Shown one piece after another: positions 41,601 through 54,331 of a stretch of 64,000 bases of DNA. A model generated the notes under the pieces. The model was not told the origin of the DNA. It saw only the letters and a list, made by a program, of their open reading frames with translations, and made no database searches. The stretch's first letter is position 1; each line of letters opens with the position of its first letter. The translations under genes were made by a program, and so were the position numbers. Where the stretch lies: NCBI GenBank assembly GCA_000181795.3, contig CM012955.1:9985252-10049251 (forward strand), given 5' to 3'. The DNA is from Trichinella spiralis (Eukaryota > Nematoda > Enoplea > Trichinellida > Trichinellidae).

Positions 41601-44299
41601 AGTTGCAGATGCTGATACTGATAAACAATTTTCAGTAGCAGTCAACAAACAAAATATCACAACAATTGAAGAAAATTATGAGCATTTAAATGAAACCCAC
41701 GTTGAAACGTTGCCTGAAGAGAATGCAAATCTGCCGAATGAAGAACAGCAAACGCAACAAGAAACATTCGCATCCGATGAAGAATTATTTCACGAGAAAC
41801 CAAAAATTATCCAAACCCATACTGTGGACGATAACCCACTTCAAGGTAATAATAATTATTATTTAAAAATGAATTTATCGTGTTACAAATATTTTGTATA
41901 TAGAAGAAAAAGAAGAAAATATGACCGAAGAAACCACTACAACGATAATTACCGAAACCACTGCACAACTGGAAAATGACATGCAATCTGATGAAGAAAA
42001 AGAAGCTATTTTGGAAGGTAATACACAAACAAATGCAACTTATGAATCTGAACAATTTTTCAATCTAACCGAATATGAAACAACTACTGTTGTCCAAGGT
42101 AGGAATTATGTGAAAATTGAAGAAAAAAATTATTAATCTCAACACTGGTAACATTTAGATGTTACAAATATATCAGAACCAAGTAATGCAGAAAATGAAC
42201 AACATATTCAAGAAAGCAATACAAAAATGACAAACATACCTGAAAGCACCTTGGTCGGTGATACGGAAACAGTGGATGATGCTCAAATGACTGATGAATC
42301 GAACGAAAGCCCCACTGATACTGCAACAATAGATGCGAATATTGTTCCTGCATCTACGGTGATTCAAACGGAAGCTACCATATCCAGTGCAGATGAAGCA
42401 ATCGAAGACTTTACGACCGAAAACGTGCTTGATTTGAACAACCAGCTAACAACATCCATTGTGGAGACGGCAAACGAATTTGCAGCATCAGAAAAACACG
42501 AAACAATTTCTCCAACGAATGCACCTGAAACAAATGTGAATATTCATAAAAATGCAACTGAATATTTGCCAGTTGAAACAGAAACGACAAAGTCCACTTC
42601 AACTGAAAATTACGAAATGATGACAAATAAAATGACCACAAGTGATGCAATTTTCACAAAATATATTTCACCTCAGGTCGATGTTGACGAGTTTGAAAAA
42701 CAAAGCACTGCAGTACTGTGGACTGGTGAAGCGGTCGAAACCAAAACTACTGATCTGCATGAATACCCTGAAACGTTGATTACAGAATCGCAAATAATTT
42801 TCAAAGGTGATGCTGATGATGAAATTACTTCCGAAACAACTGAACAAATTAATTTGCCAACAGTAGCAGATATAGAAATGGAGACAACAACTCACTCCGT
42901 AGTGGAAGACAGTTTTATGCAGTTTGAAACAACACCTTTTATAGAGCCGTTCAAAAATGTCCACAGCACTAAATATATAACTGCTGAAATTACCGACGTG
43001 CCTGAATCTGGTGACGAACAAAATTTCCATCTGACCACTGAAATCGTTGAAACTTCGACTGAAAAACAGTCGACAACAAGTTTGAAGCCAGATGAAGAAG
43101 TCGAAATTGAATACACAACCGACGCTGTAATGATCACTACGAACGTTGAAAATGCAGATCGCATTCAATGGAATCTGGCCATTGGTAACATCGAATGGGA
43201 TGATGCATTGACGGACAAATCATCATGGCAATTCAGAAAAGTTAGTAACGAAATCCAATCCGGGGTATGTATGCATTTCAAACAATTTACCATTTCCAAA
43301 ATTCTTCTTCATCTTCTTCGTTCCAATATCTTTACAGTTGTTCAACATACTGAATACAATCATTCCAGAAAAAGTTTCCGAAATCAAAGTGACAAATATT
43401 GAGTAAGTATTGTTGGAAATGAATTCTGTTCTGTGCAAATTGCCATCTATCAAAATTATCAAAAAAAATTTCTTCATTTTTTCATTACAGTAAGATTGTT
43501 TTGACACTGTATAATAGTACCGTACTTTAGACCTGAACATCTCAACATCCAAGGTGATGCAGTATTTATAAATCGTACTGAACCTATTTTGTCATTGTTG
43601 GAAAAGTTTATTGCCAATTTGAAGAAAAATGGCAACCAAATTGGAGATTACTCTGTCGATCCGATGACAATTGCTTTCAACGGTACTGACGATTGTTTTC
43701 AACGTGTTTGTAACAGTGAGTTGAAAAATTTGCATAATTTCCTCAGGTGAGAAGATTTCGAGTGAGCTTCGTCAAACGATGAGCGAATTCAAAGAGCCCG
43801 AAGAAAAGCCACTTTTGCCCACTTATGTTATTGTTATCATCGCCTGTGTACTAGCAATCGCAGCACTGCTCACACTAGCTGTTCTAGTGGTAATTAAAAT
43901 TATTCATTCACTCGCTCGCTTCGTGGTAATATTGCTTATTTTGCATATTTCAGAAGCGTTATCGCAGTCGCAGTGGTTCGGAAGTGTTCAACAAAAGCAT
44001 CAAGAATGGAAGTGCCGTGAAAGCGTGGGCTGCACACGCAACTCCGACAATGCAATATGCTCAAAGGAACTCATTTGACCATCCAAATCTGTACGAAATG
44101 AAAGAATCTTCTGGACCGTTTCCTTCGCATATCAATTATGGATTCCCGAATGACGTCAAAGCGAACGGAATAAAGAATGGCCAAGTAAAAATACGACGTT
44201 TTATCTTTTATTTTGTTTTTATATTTGCATCAACTATTTCAGCGTCAGATTGAAATTGCATTACAAGATACGGTCGATTCACCAAAATACTGCCGATGA
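35641..44299 (+). CDS. Large Thr/Glu-rich type I membrane glycoprotein with probable SEA domain
   Basis: Twelve exons fit: 35641-35737, 39782-40540, 40593-40676, 40735-40845, 40907-41845, 41904-42098, 42159-43264, 43338-43402, 43531-43682, 43747-43889, 43954-44184, 44243-44299 (1312 residues). Exon 1 encodes a signal peptide (MLHKMLIIYGCFTVLLLSG); in-frame ATGs at 35560 and 35620 could start earlier. The ectodomain to about residue 1080 is mucin-like, rich in Thr, Glu, Asn and Gln, with many N-x-S/T sites. Then comes a SEA-like domain (WQFRKVSNEI, LFNILNTIIPEKVSEIKV, EHLNIQGDAVFI, LEKFIANLKK) across exons 7-9. One hydrophobic helix of about 23 residues follows after PLLPTY, with a KRYRSRS stop-transfer and a tail of about 95 residues ending DSPKYCR. 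Exons 2-6 all begin and end in phase 1. The exon 9 donor is uncertain (43682 or 43715). I do not recognise an orthologue; a surface or apical matrix role is inference. Confidence 0.78.
38842..39408 (-). CDS. Unexplained 188-codon ORF antisense within intron 1 of the SEA gene
   Basis: It opens with ATG and runs 188 sense codons, long for sequence this AT-rich. It lies on the minus strand inside the 4 kb first intron of the glycoprotein gene. The first 30 residues are hydrophobic and could act as a signal or membrane segment (SLFLVIIHVSSFFNITFYIY). The middle is basic and cysteine-containing (TAESRCFQTRSMKRCLGPQG), coded by a local patch of higher GC at about 39000-39130. The C-terminus is again hydrophobic. 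No domain is recognised. It could be a small lineage-specific gene, an exon of one, a decayed gene or chance. Confidence 0.25.
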   Translation of the reverse strand: MQANGTVSLFLVIIHVSSFFNITFYIYFSQPVNFTKCNWPVLFKIVYICCVYCMKPDNFDMLKNASYLMSFVLRVISELKVFSVSFCKLTCHLKNQTEKARHQLPSGWHTAESRCFQTRSMKRCLGPQGMLTYSKTCDLHKIKDVLRAAVNHYSLMPIFAQTTYNEQQIIALILRYSLFLPLFFVFSF

Positions 44300-44668
44300 A
44301 ATAAAAAGAAGGCTGTGTGTGTATTCATCAAATTTCCAGCTTCCTAAACTACGCAAGCTAATTTTGGTTGATTGTGCACAATTAGTATACCTTTTGTTTG
44401 AAATTATGTTCTGCTCTTAGAAAACTGTACCTTCTACTGCTTTTCATTTCTTCACATACCAGCACTATTGTTGTAATCTTTACATGAAGGAAACAATTAG
44501 TTAATGCTAATAATGAGTAATGTACTTTGCAACGTAAAATAAAAAAGCAAAAATGTGTTCGTTTCAACTTTTACTCCATACGATCATTTTATCCATAATT
44601 TTAACAGTAAATTATTAGAATTAATTAATAATACGTTTCCATTACTTCCCATTTACGTTAATCGAAAT
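44300..44668. other. Convergent 3' region between the SEA gene and WBP11
   Basis: Only 369 bases separate the two stop codons. On the plus strand, AATAAA occurs overlapping the SEA-gene stop (44299-44304) and again at 44538-44543, so two 3' ends are possible. This region is homologous to the 3' end of the upstream pseudogene. Confidence 0.6.
44538..44543 (+). terminator. Possible distal polyadenylation signal of the SEA gene
   Basis: AATAAA about 240 bases after the stop codon, near where homology with the pseudogene copy ends. Confidence 0.4.
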
Positions 44669-46755
44669 TCACAACAGCTGTTTCAACTCTTTCAAAAATT
44701 CTTCATATGCGGCATCTCCTACTTTATCGCCTGCCTCCTTTGTCACTGCAGATTCATCCACTGCAGGTGTTTCTGAAATTCGTATATATCTTTTTAAATG
44801 TTAGAAAATAAACCGTAAATCTATTTCATGTAAAAAACATTTATAAAACTTTAAAATAACATTAAAAAATAACAACCTGCTACAGTAGTTCCGGCTGCAT
44901 TGGCATTTTTGTTACCCTGCTGTTCCTTATCTCTCTTCATTCGAACTGCAGTCGGTATAAGTCGGATTGCTTCTTGCATCATATTTCTTAGCTGGGGCTT
45001 CGCTTGAATTACCGCACCAGAATATACAACAGATGGATTTCTAAAAATACAAAAATTATTTTAAAAATTCAAAAACAGCTATACTCAATTCTGAGCATTT
45101 CCGAAATCATACTTTTCCCTAGAACTGACTGAAGATGGAACAACAGGACCAATCATTTTTTTCGATAAGTGTGGTCGCTCTTCTAAAAAAGTACAAGTAA
45201 TTAAATTTAAAAAATTAATTAAAAAATGGAAAAATCACTGTGTGAAGCAGGAGCCGAATAAAAATTTGATGACTGTGAAGATGGTGGAGGTGGGGGTGGC
45301 GGCGGAGGCGGTGGTGGTGGAGCTTGCTTAGCATGACCACCTTGAATTACTACTGGTGCTGGATCTAGTAGATCTAAAATCAAAACAATGTAGAAAATTT
45401 ATTTTATATCGACAAAATAGCATATTTTTTCATTATTCTGACATTATGACAAAACATTCGAAACCATGCATACAAAAATATCAATAAAAAATATTGAACA
45501 TTTGCCAATTTACCATCTTCATCAGATTCGTCGACAATAAAGGGTGGCAACTGCAGTTCTTCATCAATCAGAGGTATCGTTAAAGTTAGATTACGATATG
45601 CGTCATAATGGGGAGGAGGTTGAGGTGGTATACCTGGACCTCGCAGCCGAACATTCCTAGAAATAAAAACCAAGTAAATGTTTTACTGTCTACACCTTGA
45701 ACAATACACTCATGCAGTAACAAAACGCACAAAGAGAGCTCACATTTTGGTTACAGAAGAAGTCGGAATATTCTGAAAATCATATCCTCTGAATCCTTCA
45801 TTAAACAATGGCTCACTTTCCGGAAGCGGAATTTCCGATGGATCCATTTCAGCGGCAATCTTTGCCGCCACTGCAAACAAAAATTCTATTATAATGCATT
45901 CATTCCAAATACACATGAAATTGTCTTTGGGTCTTATAATGGAAAAAATCAAATACAAAACATTTTCCTCATCAAAATTTCACAACAGCTTTATGTTTGA
46001 AAAAACGAAAAGTTAAGCAATACGTACTATAGCTTTGTTCCATCGATTGTCGCTTGGCCTCATAATCATGGAGCATTCTAGAAACAAAAGTGTAAAAATA
46101 ATGTTGACGCATTTATAATACATATAATATATGAATAAAATAAAATAACTCACTTCCTCAGCTTTGCCAAATTTTCAGTTTCATTCATCTTCTTATACAT
46201 TCCCAATATACGGTAAAACGTCTCACGTAGTTTGGTTCGCTTGTCTTGCAAAACCCGTTCATTGAGAGTGGTTGGATTTTCATAATTTAGTTCTAAAAAT
46301 AAAGCAAAGTAATAAATTAGAATAACAAAAAACGCATTGTACTAAAAAGATTATTAAATTCACATGATTAATTCGTCTAAATTCTTTCTTAAAATGTCCA
46401 AAACAAGTAGCAAACAGCTACCTACCTTTTTAAAAACTACTTTTTGAGATAGCAAACAAAAAGAAGGAATGCAAACGTACTGATAGGCAAAGCAAATAAA
46501 TAATAAAACTTCATTTATTTTATATTAATACACTGCTAAGCAATAATCTGCTGAAAAAATCTTACCAACAGCGTCCAAAGCTTCTAAACTTTTGATTATT
46601 TCTTGTGGATCTTTACTGCGCAAAACACTTTGCCGTACCATCCATCGCTGCTTTTTGTTTTTCTTTAGTTCCCTCTTTCGTGCTATTTTCCGAGCCTGAT
46701 CAGCTGGATTCATATAACGACCGCCTTTAGTAGTGGATGTGAGACGCCGACCCAT
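44669..46755 (-). CDS. wbp-11: WW domain-binding protein 11 (WBP11) homologue, splicing factor
   Basis: Nine minus-strand exons (46755-46566, 46292-46154, 46077-46028, 45870-45744, 45656-45514, 45373-45239, 45182-45113, 45040-44877, 44772-44669) give 373 residues with every phase closing. The N-terminus MGRRLTSTTKGGRYMNPADQ, followed by a basic helix (KIARKRELKKNKKQRWMVRQ), is the WBP11 hallmark. A helical segment (KLRETFYRILGMYKK) follows. Later come an IPLPE motif, a proline-rich tract with twelve consecutive prolines that fits WW and SH3 ligands, the conserved IRLIPTAVRMKRD box, and the C-terminal YEEFLKELKQLL. In other animals WBP11 is a nuclear protein that binds PQBP1-type WW domains and PP1 and supports pre-mRNA splicing. 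It is shorter than the 641-residue human protein, mainly in the proline-rich middle. It converges with the SEA gene. Confidence 0.92.
45281..45321 (-). repeat. Proline-codon repeat in WBP11
   Basis: GGT/GGC/GGA-rich plus-strand sequence encodes twelve consecutive prolines on the minus strand, in WBP11 exon 6. Confidence 0.9.
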
Positions 46756-47534
46756 CCTGACGGTGCGCCACGAAAAAAGCTAATAAACAATAACAAAACA
46801 CCAACGAGTAGTAAACAAAACTGTGAAAATAACAAATCAGAAAACAAATGAAAAGTTGTCGAGTTAAAATTGAATACAAATTAAAAGAAAAATATTTTCT
46901 ATGCCACAGTTACAATTACAAGAACAAAACAGACACAACACGTCATAAAAGAATTGCCATATGCCACTAATACAGTAAGCTACAGTAATTAAATTTGCAA
47001 AGCAGGTATTATTTATTTTACTGCAACCATTATTTTTTTTATTTTTAAAATATAATACATTTTTTGTTAACAGAAGTTTAATATTAATGTAATTTAAAAT
47101 TAATTTTTTAAAATTATTTTACAAATATGGATAATTTATAAGAATTAATTAGAAAATTTGTCTGAACATCAGCATGATATTCAGTGATAACTTTTTGTCA
47201 AAAATTAAAAGAAAAACTGAATATTAAAATGATCAATCAAGATGAAATTATTTTTTATGATTCTATAAATGAATTACTTCATCTAGTAAGTTGTTTCGAA
47301 TTCACTCAAATAATTTCACTATATTTTGCAGGTCACGCTCATTCCACATGTACATTTGCATACATATTCTTACTTTTTCGCTCTGCTACATACAGAAAAT
47401 TTATAATTTTTTAATCAAATAATTTTAATTTTGAACAATTTCTACAGTCAGCAATTGCAATTAACATTTGACTTGGGGAGAGTATCAGAAGATGAAATTA
47501 TTTTTTAAAATATTCAGCAACGCATTGGCATCAA
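46756..47534. other. WBP11 promoter and SYD-1 3' flank
   Basis: About 780 bases between the WBP11 start and the SYD-1 stop, both on the minus strand. Strongly AT-rich; no supported exon. It holds the SYD-1 3'UTR and the WBP11 promoter. Confidence 0.55.
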
Positions 47535-50500
47535 CTAACAGTTGGATTCTGGAATTTGATTTCCCTTCCAGCAAATGTTCATCAGTGAGACAGGACCTTT
47601 GGTAGATAAATTGATGACACTGTTTTCTGATTCGTTGCTGTCCGAATTGTCTGAAAAAAGAAATTAACTAACATTTGTCCACTTTTATTGAATTGCTAAA
47701 TAAGAAAATATTACTCATTTTTGATGGCCAGAGATCGAGTACAGTTCCCATTATTCGAGCTGCTAATCTATGATCTAAAAGGTTCACCGTATGGGATTTC
47801 GCTTTTGTCGACGTCCCAACACTGCTGCAAAATACCAGAGGTCCAAAAATTCGGCACAATCTGTGAGCGGACAAGCCATTGTGTGGCGACTGCGATAAAA
47901 CGTTTTTCAGATGATCCATGACAACGATTAAAGTGCACTAAAATAAAGTGAGCAGCTAAGTGTCGAAATTATTCAAAAACCTCAAACTGATTTTACAAAA
48001 AATGAAATTATTTTGTATATTTATAGTGTAGTTTTTTCTTTTTGTTTTTATCTCGAATTGATTGAATATTTTTTCATGGTAGAAAATTCATCATAAAAAA
48101 ATAATATTAATTGATCTTTAGTAAAATGGATTGAAAATGACAGGTAAATTTTTCGAGAAAAGTCACACAAATAATGCATGATTAAAATGAATTGAAACAA
48201 TTTGAACAGAACGTCTTCTTCTATATTTGTTCAGAGATACAAGTTAGTGAATGCGCTGACAGAAAATGACAAATGGGACTTAATGAAAACCAGTGCTTGA
48301 AGAGATTTTGTCGATGAAAACCACTACTGAAAGCACTACACTGGACTTTTTGGAACAAAAACTAAATAGACATGTAATCCAGCGTAATCAATGCACTTTT
48401 GGTCCGCTAAATTGAATTGAACGCTGTCTGGGAAATCTAGCTCAAACAGGCGATCGTTAATTCGTTTTAAGCGCCAATAAGCGCTTGTATTAGCATGCAC
48501 TCTTCAACATTCACAGATAAAGTGTGAACGCGCTAACTCTGATGATAATTAATCTCATTTTGTATAAGAAATTGATTTTTCATTAGTAACATTTCCAAGA
48601 ACTTACATATATACAGAGAGCTTATTTTCAGTCACCGTTAAAAAACTGAATAACTGAAATGAAGAAATTTTAATATTCAATTTTTTGTAAATTTTTTGAA
48701 ATTGTATCGTGTTTAGTTATATAAATTTAAAGTAAAAGTTAGTGTATTTTCAATAAAAAAACAATTTTTTTGAATATTTCCATACGCTAATGAAATGTAT
48801 ACAAAAAGCAGTCGTCTTTAAAACTTAAAAGAGAATATTTTCACGAAAACAACTAATTAAAAAAACTGAATATGCGCATACCTTATTAACATTTGGAAGG
48901 CAGTCAAGTACACCAAATATAAGCCGAAAATTTCCCTCTTTATCATTCGGTAAACAGACACGCCAAGCATCAATAAGCGTTTGGTATGTACTGCTCGCCA
49001 CAAGCGCTTCAGGCAATGCACAAAGCCAGTCCTTGAAAATGCTTGTAAGAACATTAATGTCAGGAACGAATTCTGGACTCAAGTCGACATTTAGAGGATT
49101 ATTTTCAATTTCGTTAATTATTGCCATCTTTTTCTCCACTGAACCACTCAAAACGTATAAGCCCATTGAATTAAGACCACGTCGTTCAATTTCTTGTAGC
49201 AAATTAACAAGCAGAATAGGCACTTCATAATCCGTCGCTTCTCTTTCTACCAAGATGGATAAGGGGATTCCTTAACAAAAGAAAAGATACTTTTAAAAAG
49301 GCAGTAACAATATAATTAATAGGAAAAAGTTTTCAAAAACAATATTTATGCAAAGCTGTTTGTTGATGAAGTTTACTTCAAAAAATTAGCGTTTAAGAAA
49401 TGCATAATATGCACATATAAGAAATGCAGATATTCTTACCCCAGTATGCAGATGGCCTTAGTGCCAGTTGCCGTCTGTACATCAGCAACATGCTGAGAAA
49501 TCCTAGTCGAATAAACAGTTGACCTCGTGGTTCCAAATTCAGAGCAAAACTTTGAGCCTTGCTATCCATAAGACTAGATAAAAGAAATGAATCGAGCAGC
49601 TGCAATGAACCGCGATGCCTCAGTTTGTGACGAAATTGTGGATGCCAAGAATAAATATAAAGGTCAATTATTTTGCTTTCCCAAACGTCAATTTCAAAAG
49701 ATTCACGCCATTGAAATTTCATTGCTTGATTTTTCACTTCTGTCCTAGCACGATGCTCACAGTCGACTTCAATTACACAGTAAAGCTCTTCCATATCGTT
49801 GCTGACCCGAAGGGAACGCCCTTCAAAAATTTGTATCACCAACAAACCGGTAAATGGAGATGGACAATCGCTAGCCGTCGGTGACGCGTTGAATAGCATC
49901 GTACCGACGTTGGAAGATGCAAGCTGCAATGGATATCGTCTCTGGGGCAGTGGAGAAATGTCGACCGGAAAACGACGACTTTGCGGTGAAGTTTCGTAAT
50001 TTGGCGGATGCACTCCGCGTACATAACTTCCTGCAGCTAAAAGACCTCTTGGCGGCACACTGGATGAACGGTTTTTTGAGCCTTTTCTCAGTTCACTATC
50101 AATGCCACAGTATGCGGGCTGAAAAAAATGAACAAAAGTTTAAATTTGTTTTACAGTTGCAATAAAATAACTATAGAATGTTTCAATTCAACAGTCGCAA
50201 ACTATCAGAATAAATTGAATTAATTTTTTTCCATTAATTCACACCTTCGTCTGAAAAGAGTCTCCACTTTTCAATGGTGAGGAAGACAGTTTTTTGTCGA
50301 AACATTGCAACCATGATTGATATTCGGCCCTGGAAAATACTTCGTCAATTGTTTTTGCCGAATGTCGCTGACCTAAAAATGATTTCATTACGAATACAAC
50401 AGAAAATGACAATATTCGTTTTCCAGCATCCATTTACCAGGCTGTTCCCAGTGAACGGGATAGCGTACAGGGGAAAGAGGTATTTCAGGAGCAGATACTA

Positions 50501-53500
50501 CTCCATCCGAATCAGAAACATCATAATTTCCCTGCACCGGAAGTCGTTCTCCTGCTTTCGTGGCAACATCATTCGACCATCGTATAGTACGGCGGTTTTG
50601 ACGACGTGGCAAGGAATTGGATTTGAATACATCGCTCGTGCTTTCTTGACAAATTGGAGATTTATAATTTTTACTGTACGTTGGTCGATTTGACATGACA
50701 CCGGCTGACGTGAACCTGCTAGCTGGATCATTACAGTATGATTCAGTATCAGAAGCAACATTTCTAGGACTGTACAGCATTCTATTTGTGGCAGTGTTTG
50801 CAGCATCAGGCAAATTCGAAGGCACAAAACAATGACTATAAGAAGTGGAAGCCGAGTCAAAAGCTCCTAAAGAATATCGTTCCCGTTTGACTAAGTTAGG
50901 ATCATTTGATGACAATGCAGTATTTTGCAATTTTGGCGGCATTATGTATGCTGTTTTGTACAACGAACCATCGCCAGCAGCATTTACTGGCTTCGCATTT
51001 TGAGTCTTCGGATTCGACAGTTGCAAATTTTCCGTCCGCATCAATCTCCCTTCGCTATCCAACAAACGTGGACTGTGCATAGCAAGCTGACGGCCATAGC
51101 TCCACCGATCCGAAAGCGATCTACTTGGACCCTGATCCTGCACAGGCGGATTGACTTTTGTACAGCTGGATTCCGGCACCAAACAAACTTTACCAGAAAA
51201 GCTTTGCCTCATAACCGGTGGAGGCTGTCTCATGCCCAGATTTGCTTTCTGAGAATCGTCAATTTCCAAATTTTGCATTCTCGCTCTAGTTCCAAGCGAC
51301 GTTTGTGCGGTCGTCAGTGGCTGAGACGAGGCCAACGGCTTTCCTTCGTCTGTCATCACGCTTTCTTTGCTATCATCTCTAGGAATTTGTTTCAATATAG
51401 CCACAGGTTTATCGACAGCTTTTGTCGGCAAAGACTCGCCGGTTGGACAACAGGGATTTCTTTTGTCACTTCTTGTTCTAAGAATCAACCTCCGCGGAAT
51501 GGAAATCATGACCACAACATCGTCAATGCTCATTCTCGTCACATTTACATCATTTACAGATATTATTTCATCTCCTGCAGCCAAATAACCTGCCTTTTCT
51601 ACGTCACAGCCTTCCATAAGTCTCGAGACGAACACTCCATCAGCACGGTCAATACCATTTCCTTCACGCAAATATATGCCAAGCGTTTGGGCTGGCTTTT
51701 TTATAAGTTCTAATGTCTGGCAAGTTGAGACCTTTTCTCTTCCATCTGGAAGCTGCTGAACATAATCATACCTAAAATTGTTTGAATTCATTACGCGCAT
51801 ATCACAAAAGCAAACAGATAATAATCAAATAATTTCTTTCAAGTTTCGTATTGCAGCATGCAAAATTGAACCAACATTGCATAAAATTTACAACAGAATG
51901 AATGTATGTAATTTTATAAACAGTGAACGCTGTTATTCTTTTCTAAATTAAAGTATTATTACTCAAATTGAAATACTGAAAGAAACTATAAATGGCACAA
52001 CATTTCAATCATTTCGATGCATTGAATGTTCAAAGTGAATTAACTTTTCATTTATAAAAAAAAACAATGAACCCTAAACGACTAGACAATGCCCATAATT
52101 AAGCAAAGCAGCATTGCTTTTTTGAAATATAGCAATAATTTCATTCTAATCAGAATGATTGTAGAGTTCCGTTTTGAAATATGACAATTCTCAACAGTCC
52201 AAATCAATCAACTTTTCATTGCAATATGTTCGCAATTGTATTGCGTATAACGTTTCTAAATGTCAATTCTATTCTAATAATATTCTAATTTTTTCACTTA
52301 TCAGTTATAAGTTTTGTAATTACAGTTTCAAACATATTCCAATAGATCAATAGTGAACTGTAAATATTGTTCTTAATTACTGAAACACATGCAGATCAAA
52401 TAGATGTACGCTGAAGAAGAAGCTAGACCATTGATGACAGACATTTCTTCTACAAGCTATAGAGCATAAGTAGAAAAGGATACGCAACATGCTGAACGTT
52501 ATTTGACATTGCCACTTTGCAATATTTTCAGATTCATAACGAGACGTGAATTTTCATTGATTGATTGCAGCTAGCATAAATTGGCTATAAATAGCAACAA
52601 ATTTCTTCATAATTCAACAGCACCTTTGATTTGACCAATACTTAATGCACGTATGAGAAAATACTTTACATTTCCAAATGCAACGCCATCTATTTATTTA
52701 TTTACTTGCAAGAAATAAATAGGTACAAATTTGTTCAATATTTATATTTAAAGATAAATTTACAAATTACATTAACTGCACAACTGTGTGTATAAACACA
52801 GTCCATTATTATCATAAATAAAATTTAAAAGTGAAAAATTTCCATAAAAAGATAGCTAACATTTCTATCTAATTAATATAAAAGCTGCAAAGTCCAAGTT
52901 AATGAGCAAAGTGTATTGCTTCAAGGGTAATTCAACAAATATGCAAATCCATAAAGTGATAGTAAATCTCAAGATATTTTCTGCAGAATGGTTTAATTAA
53001 AAATAGTTGATTTAATTGGAGTTTAAAAGGTAATTTCTAAAACAAAAATAATGCTATTTAATGGAAAAAAAGAAAAGAACTAACATTATTATTTAGTTCA
53101 TCCGGATTTAATCCTTGCAAAACCTTACAATTCTCGGCAGATCAAAATTCAAAATGGCTGTTCATCATCGACATACTTACTTGTATTATTGAACATGTTG
53201 ATCTTATTATTTATAAAAGTATTGGAAAATTTATTGACTTGGATGCAAGAATTGTAAATTTAAAAATGTTGAAATTTCGCGAACAGTTTATTTAGCTATA
53301 AATACTTTCGAATTTCATCTAAAAAGCAACAATACAATTCAGCTAAAAAATATTATATTATTTTCAATTATTAAAGTACAGAAAGTTTTACGACAAAATA
53401 TAGTTTAATTTTACATCGTATAAGTTGTAATAATTGAAATAATTCAATAAACAGAATTAGAATAGCAAAGTGGATTTGAAAATTTTATAAAAATCTCAAT

Positions 53501-54189
53501 GTATTTCAAAAAATATCTATCTTATGAACGCATTTAAAATTTACCGATTTGTCACATGTGCTAGTATAGCAACATGTGTGCATATATTAGGATGGTTGTT
53601 GATGTTTGCCAAGATGTATGTGCACAGTGATGAACATTAATTCTTTTAAATACGTGCAAATATGACTGGGACGATCGCATGGTGGTTCGTAAAATAATGC
53701 ATGTTGCAAATGATCTAACATTTGAAAAATGCAAACACGTCGTACAATTAAGCAACTAGAGCTGAAGGTGATGAACTTTTAATATGCAGAATTTTTCAGC
53801 ACAAAAACAAAATCACGATAATAATAATAATAAAAATAAATAGTACAAACACATCACAACAAAAAACAGCGACAAAAAGAGCACCACAATACATACATAG
53901 ACGGACACAAAATTTGCATCACACAAAAAAAGATCGTGTACGTTTTTGCTTGCTTGATAAATTTGTGCTTTTCTTACCGATCCAAAATTCTGGCCGACAA
54001 CCCTTGAGAAGCAGATGATGTCAAGGTAGACGCTTGTTGGTCTACTTCTTTGATTTTTTGGTAAATCTCTTTGGGCAAGTTGCGTTGACGTGATTCGAGT
54101 GTGGCTTTTGAAAAGCAGCCGGCAGCCGAGCTGGCTTCGTCTTTGCTTCGCGACGAACGCGGCTTACAACGAAACGAATCCCAAGGCAT
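47535..54189 (-). CDS. syd-1: SYD-1/SYDE-type synapse assembly protein (PDZ, C2, RhoGAP)
   Basis: Seven minus-strand exons (54189-53978, 51771-50438, 50372-50245, 50118-49440, 49270-48882, 47937-47715, 47650-47535) give about 1026 residues, close to nematode SYD-1. Exon 1 joins exon 2 exactly (CG|G, ...SARILDR then YDYVQQLPDGREKV). The PDZ is near residues 92-170 (TLGIYLREGNGIDRADGVFV, AAGDEIISVNDVNV). A Ser-rich linker leads to a C2 domain near 650-760 (LLVIQIFEGRSLRV, YCVIEVDCEHRARTEV, LYIYSWHPQ). The RhoGAP domain spans 784-985 (GIPLSILVERE, VPILLVNLLQEIERRG, VLTSIFKDWLCALPEALV, LSAHRLCRIFGPLVF). SYD-1 organises presynaptic active zones upstream of scaffold recruitment. At the arginine-finger position the sequence reads GLYVLSGS, with no arginine, so GAP catalysis is doubtful. 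A 2.2 kb intron separates exon 1 from the PDZ exon. Confidence 0.93.
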
Positions 54190-54321
54190 GGCGCGCTAAG
54201 GGCGCGGCCTTTTTTTGAAATTGCCGCTCTGCAAGCATGAAAAAGTTGAAAAAGACGGATGGCTTTGAAAAGAGTCGCGCTTTCAAAAGCTGAAGCCAAA
54301 AATTCCTACAAGCTGCCCCTT

Positions 54322-54331
54322 CCCCCCCCCC
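54322..54331. repeat. Poly-C tract upstream of SYD-1
   Basis: A pyrimidine stretch with an uninterrupted run of ten C about 130 bases upstream of the SYD-1 start codon, inside a local patch of raised GC (about 54000-54420). Likely promoter or 5'UTR. Confidence 0.7.

Noticed and set aside
50925-51713. 262-codon plus-strand ORF
   Set aside because: It lies opposite the long SYD-1 exon 2, which has a clear PDZ domain; it is an antisense shadow without domain similarity.
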